From positions 1-8,815 of the forward strand of contig JAJZAG010000147.1 in the NCBI GenBank assembly GCA_021799555.1: a DNA stretch of 8,815 nucleotides, read 5' to 3'. The DNA comes from Deltaproteobacteria bacterium (GTDB lineage: Bacteria > Desulfobacterota > Binatia > Binatales > Binataceae). The notes below the pieces were generated by a model. The model saw only the letters and a list, made by a program, of their open reading frames with translations. It was not told where the DNA came from and searched no databases. This document shows positions 6,792-8,815 of the stretch, one piece after another; position 1 is the first letter of the stretch; each line of letters begins with the position of its first letter. The position numbers and the translations under genes are program-made.

Positions 6792-7229
6792 GTGAACGAA
6801 GCTCGGCCTGCCGCATTCGCTCTCGGCGCTGAGGGCGTGCGGATCAGCACGCGAATGGTTTCGGCGTCCGAGTCTCCCGTCAACGACAATTGGAAGCGCG
6901 CGATCATCGCGGCGGCGGAAACCGATACCGTCTTTCTCAATCAGTTCTCGAAGCCTGCCCTGCGCGCGCTCCGCACGCAAAGGACCTCGCGCCTCGAGCG
7001 CGACGCGGGACCCAACATAATGGCCGAGTTCGGCCGGGCCAAAGATCTGTACTTCGGCGGCGACATGGAGGCCCGTATCGCGCTCTCCGGCCAGGTATGC
7101 GGCCAAATCGATTCCGTGAAACCGGTAACGCAAATGATCAGCGAGACCATCGCCGACCTCGAAAAGTCGATCGACGGCCTCGCCACAACCTACCGCCGAA
7201 AACGCGCGATCATCGCAGATGCGCGATAA
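6792..7229 (+). pseudogene. C-terminal remnant of nitronate monooxygenase (2-nitropropane dioxygenase family)
   Basis: The 145 residues read like the last 40% of an FMN-dependent nitronate monooxygenase, which oxidises alkyl nitronates to carbonyl compound plus nitrite. Recognisable stretches are AFALGAEGVRISTRM (8-22, the end of the FMN-phosphate region), SPVNDNWKRAI (28-38), ETDTVFLNQFSKPALRALRT (43-62), DLYFGGDMEA (85-94) and SGQVCGQIDSVKPV (99-112). Family members are usually 320-360 aa; the N-terminal two thirds, including the catalytic His region (AGGH motif), is missing in all three frames upstream. Similarity begins abruptly near 6805. The frame does start with a GTG at 6792, without a ribosome binding site. 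The usual Gly before T-R is Ser here. The last residues overlap the tail of the opposite-strand LLM remnant by 20 bases. Family assignment is fairly sure; treating it as a non-functional fragment is inference. Confidence 0.75.
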
Positions 7230-7485
7230 CGCCCTCGTGTAGTCGCCATATCAGCGGCGCATCGAGGCCGGTGATGCTCGTGAAGATGAACTGCGCGACG
7301 CCTCACTTGTGCGCGCGGCGCTTCAGCTCGACCACGCACTCCTCCGGCGTACCGATCAACGCCATCGGCGATTGCAGCATCATCTCGGGCGTGAACCCGA
7401 AGATCGGCGCCATCGATTCCGCCGCGTTTCGCGTCGCCTCGCGCGAGTCGGTAGGCATCAGATTCAAAATTAAATTGCTCGCCTT
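7210..7485 (-). pseudogene. C-terminal remnant of LLM-class (luciferase-like) flavin-dependent oxidoreductase with internal TGA
   Basis: One minus-strand frame reads NLMPTDSREATRN, AAESMAPIFGFTPEMM, SPMALIGTPEECVVELKRRA, then a TGA at 7303-7305, then GVAQFIFTSITGLDAPLIWR and EGVIAHLR before the final TGA at 7210-7212. This is the C-terminal end of luciferase-like monooxygenases, F420- or FMN-dependent enzymes, where I-G-T-P-E-E-C/V and a following W-G-V-x-x-F-I-F segment are typical. The internal TGA stands exactly at the expected Trp, so a single TGG-to-TGA change explains it. The N-terminal TIM-barrel part (about 250 residues) is absent; the frame is closed by TAG at 7492-7494, at the junction with the Fic remnant. 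There is no usable start. Family call from remembered motif wording; decay is directly visible. Confidence 0.72.
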
Positions 7486-7498
7486 GATCGCCTACCGA
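7448..7498. repeat. 9-bp perfect inverted repeat at the Fic/LLM junction
   Basis: TCGGTAGGC at 7448-7456 and GCCTACCGA at 7490-7498 are perfect reverse complements, separated by 33 bases that include an AT-rich run (CAAAATTAAATT, about 7465-7476). The repeat brackets the point where Fic-like translation ends and LLM-like translation begins. It could be a recombination scar, a deletion endpoint or chance. Confidence 0.5.
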
Positions 7499-7513
7499 TT
7501 GCGACAGCGCGGA

Positions 7514-7891
7514 TCGAATGATGGTCCATGGCCAGCCACCGGAAATGAGCATCAGATTCATTGGAAAGCGCGCTGACCGCCCATTTCCATCCGGGAACGG
7601 ATGGATCTGAATTAAGATCAAGCGCCCGAGCACGGCTCTGGCGCTCCCGCCGCTTTCTTCCGTCAGCAGCGCGAATAATTCCTCGACCATTACCGAAACG
7701 TGCATCGCGTTGTGAGGAACCTGATTCGCGCCCCGGATGTAAACCGGTCCGCTCCGATAGACGACGAGGCCGGCAGGTGAGATGGCCGCGACGCTCACGG
7801 AGGACCTCCGTATTGACGGGGGGAGCACTTGCCTGAAAAATTGCGTCGGGCCATGTTCGTAGCGCTGCAGATTAGGAATAAGCAGTACAGC
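7514..7891 (-). pseudogene. Fic-domain (AMPylation family) protein fragment
   Basis: Fic proteins transfer AMP or other nucleotide moieties to target proteins, often as toxins. This frame shows PSIRRSSVSVAAISPAGLV, then VYIRGANQVPHNAMHV, VEELFALLTEE, ARAVLGRLILIQIHPFPDGN and GRSARFPMNLM, ISGGWPWTIIR. The catalytic signature H-P-F-P-D-G-N-G-R-S-A-R is complete, including the His. The frame is open from 7891 (a TGA lies just upstream at 7892-7894), with GTG at 7828 as a possible start; no Fic-like N-terminal half or inhibitory helix is visible. Similarity stops after TIIR (7514), although translation in the same frame continues to 7190 as the unrelated shadow of the LLM remnant. Full Fic proteins of this subtype run about 330-380 aa, so both ends are missing. 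In another frame, AIKAS near 7477-7491 could be a frameshifted continuation. Confidence 0.7.
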
Positions 7892-7967
7892 TCACGAGGC
7901 TTCTCTATTGTTTTCCAATCTATTTCATTAAACCTCCCCGCCGTGCGGCGCAGCTCCAAAGTCCGGC

Positions 7968-8815
7968 TCAGTCGCCGCCCGGAATAAACTCGCCCGGAAA
8001 CCATGAGACGCATGCCATAACGTGCGTAATCGGATCGATGTCGTATGAGTCGTTCGATCGATAGCGTTCGAAAAACGAATTCACTCGCGCAACGCGCTCC
8101 GGCCATGCCTCGACAGCCTGAAGTCCCATCGAGACGCCATAATTTGTGAACGCAAATTTAACTTGCGGCATCGTCGGCTCGCGGCAGAAATAACCCGGCG
8201 GAGCGATCCACATCCGATCAAGCATTTTCAGACTCCTTTCCCGCTGAACCCGCGCCCAATCCTCTTCTGGAAAAAGTGGGTCATCCAAAGCATCATGCCC
8301 AGACCCAGATCCTGACTGATAGCAAGATTTCGGTAGTCAAGGTCAACCAAACACTTCATCTGTCCGATCTCGTTCGCCAGCGCTGCCTCATCCAGTAGCC
8401 GGTAAACGACATATCCATGAAAAGAATCGAGAGTTCCCGGCCCGAAGCCGGGATATGGCGCGCTAAGGTCTTCGAGCATCTTCCAATGCACGCCTCGGCC
8501 TGGAACGACAAACCTCGAATGAATATCCTTCACCAACCGGACCGCTTTCGTGCGATACACGGGATCAATCTCGCCGAGGCGTGTGAGCGCATAAACCCAC
8601 ATCGCTAGATAGTGATAATACTGCCCATCGCGATCCGGAGCCTCGCCAATTCGCAAACCGCGGCGCCGCCCAAGCACACGCTCGACGTCGGCGACGACCC
8701 ATCGGGCTTGCTCCAGAAATTCATCGCTTTTCAGTTCGTGATACAGCGAAACCAGCAAGACTACGCCAAAGGCATCTGTCCAAAGGTATCGCAATCCATT
8801 GGGCCAGATGCGGTG
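7968..8815 (-). pseudogene. Probable six-hairpin-glycosidase-like protein, one-base frameshift, 5' end outside window
   Basis: Two overlapping minus-strand frames form one protein. The upstream frame enters at the right edge (RIWPNGLRYLWTDAFGV) and includes GLRIGEAPDRDGQYYHYLA, WVYALTRLGEIDP, VHWKMLEDLSAPYPGFGPG, LDSFHGYVVYRLL and LGLGMMLWMTHFF. It then runs off into GKGV and stops near 8228. The second frame continues PEEDWARVQRERSLKMLDRM, IAPPGYFCREPTMPQVKFAF, TNYGVSMGLQAVEAWPERVA, then FFERYRS and ITHVMACVSWFPGEFI to a stop at 7968-7970. Adding one base in the A5 run on the plus strand (8271-8275) joins them as THFFPEEDWA. The wording resembles uncharacterised proteins of the alpha/alpha six-hairpin type, acting perhaps on sugars; the substrate is unknown. 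A sequencing error in the homopolymer would make this an intact gene. Confidence 0.62.
8271..8275. other. Frameshift site in an A5 (minus-strand T5) run
   Basis: The minus strand reads CCCACTTTTTCCAGAAG. With six T instead of five the two halves of the six-hairpin-like gene fuse in frame. The site is a homopolymer, so a natural one-base deletion and a base-calling error are both possible. Confidence 0.6.

Noticed and set aside
6699..7133. 144-codon minus-strand frame opposite the nitronate monooxygenase remnant
   Set aside because: Most of it mirrors the recognised plus-strand protein. Only the last 30 codons (AVGWTDAVPRDYSNSVEL) look protein-like, and I cannot match them to any family.
7795..8106. 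103-codon minus-strand frame spanning the gap between the Fic and six-hairpin remnants
   Set aside because: It overlaps both in another frame and has no family resemblance.

Overview
This window has about 58% G+C (by eye) and gives no taxonomic marker. The long-form KdpC, the small Cys-rich protein with a CVRCKW core, and fragments of flavin oxidoreductases and a Fic protein would fit a soil or groundwater bacterium of the Acidobacteriota / Binatota / Desulfobacterota kind. That placement is an inference only.

Left two thirds (1-6300, all minus strand): a complete high-affinity potassium uptake operon. In transcription order it holds a small Cys-rich protein (6300-5866), a 31-aa single-span membrane peptide (5975-5880), kdpF (5869-5789), kdpA (5753-3933), kdpB (3866-1710), kdpC (1680-661), and the 5' part of a sigma-54-dependent AAA+ activator (616 to beyond the left edge). 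The usual kdpD/kdpE sensor-regulator pair is not inside the window. The last gene has an intact GAFTGA sigma-54 contact loop but no receiver domain, so it may be the operon's own regulator. KdpA forms the K+ pore, KdpB hydrolyses ATP, KdpC and KdpF are single-span accessory subunits. KdpC is 339 aa instead of about 190 and carries an extra block of about 150 residues with an internal Trp-rich repeat.

Middle (6301-6791): about 490 bases with no recognisable gene.

Right third (6792-8815): a cluster of gene remnants. In order there are a 5'-truncated nitronate monooxygenase (plus strand), the tail of a luciferase-like (LLM) flavin oxidoreductase with an in-frame TGA where Trp is expected (minus), a Fic-domain fragment with an intact catalytic motif (minus), and a probable six-hairpin-glycosidase-like protein broken by a one-base frameshift in an A5/T5 run (minus, entering from the right edge). 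A 9-bp inverted repeat sits on the LLM/Fic junction. No tRNA, rRNA, CRISPR array or transposase was seen.

The contrast is sharp: the kdp operon is intact in every catalytic motif, with good ribosome binding sites, while everything to its right past 6300 is broken or truncated.
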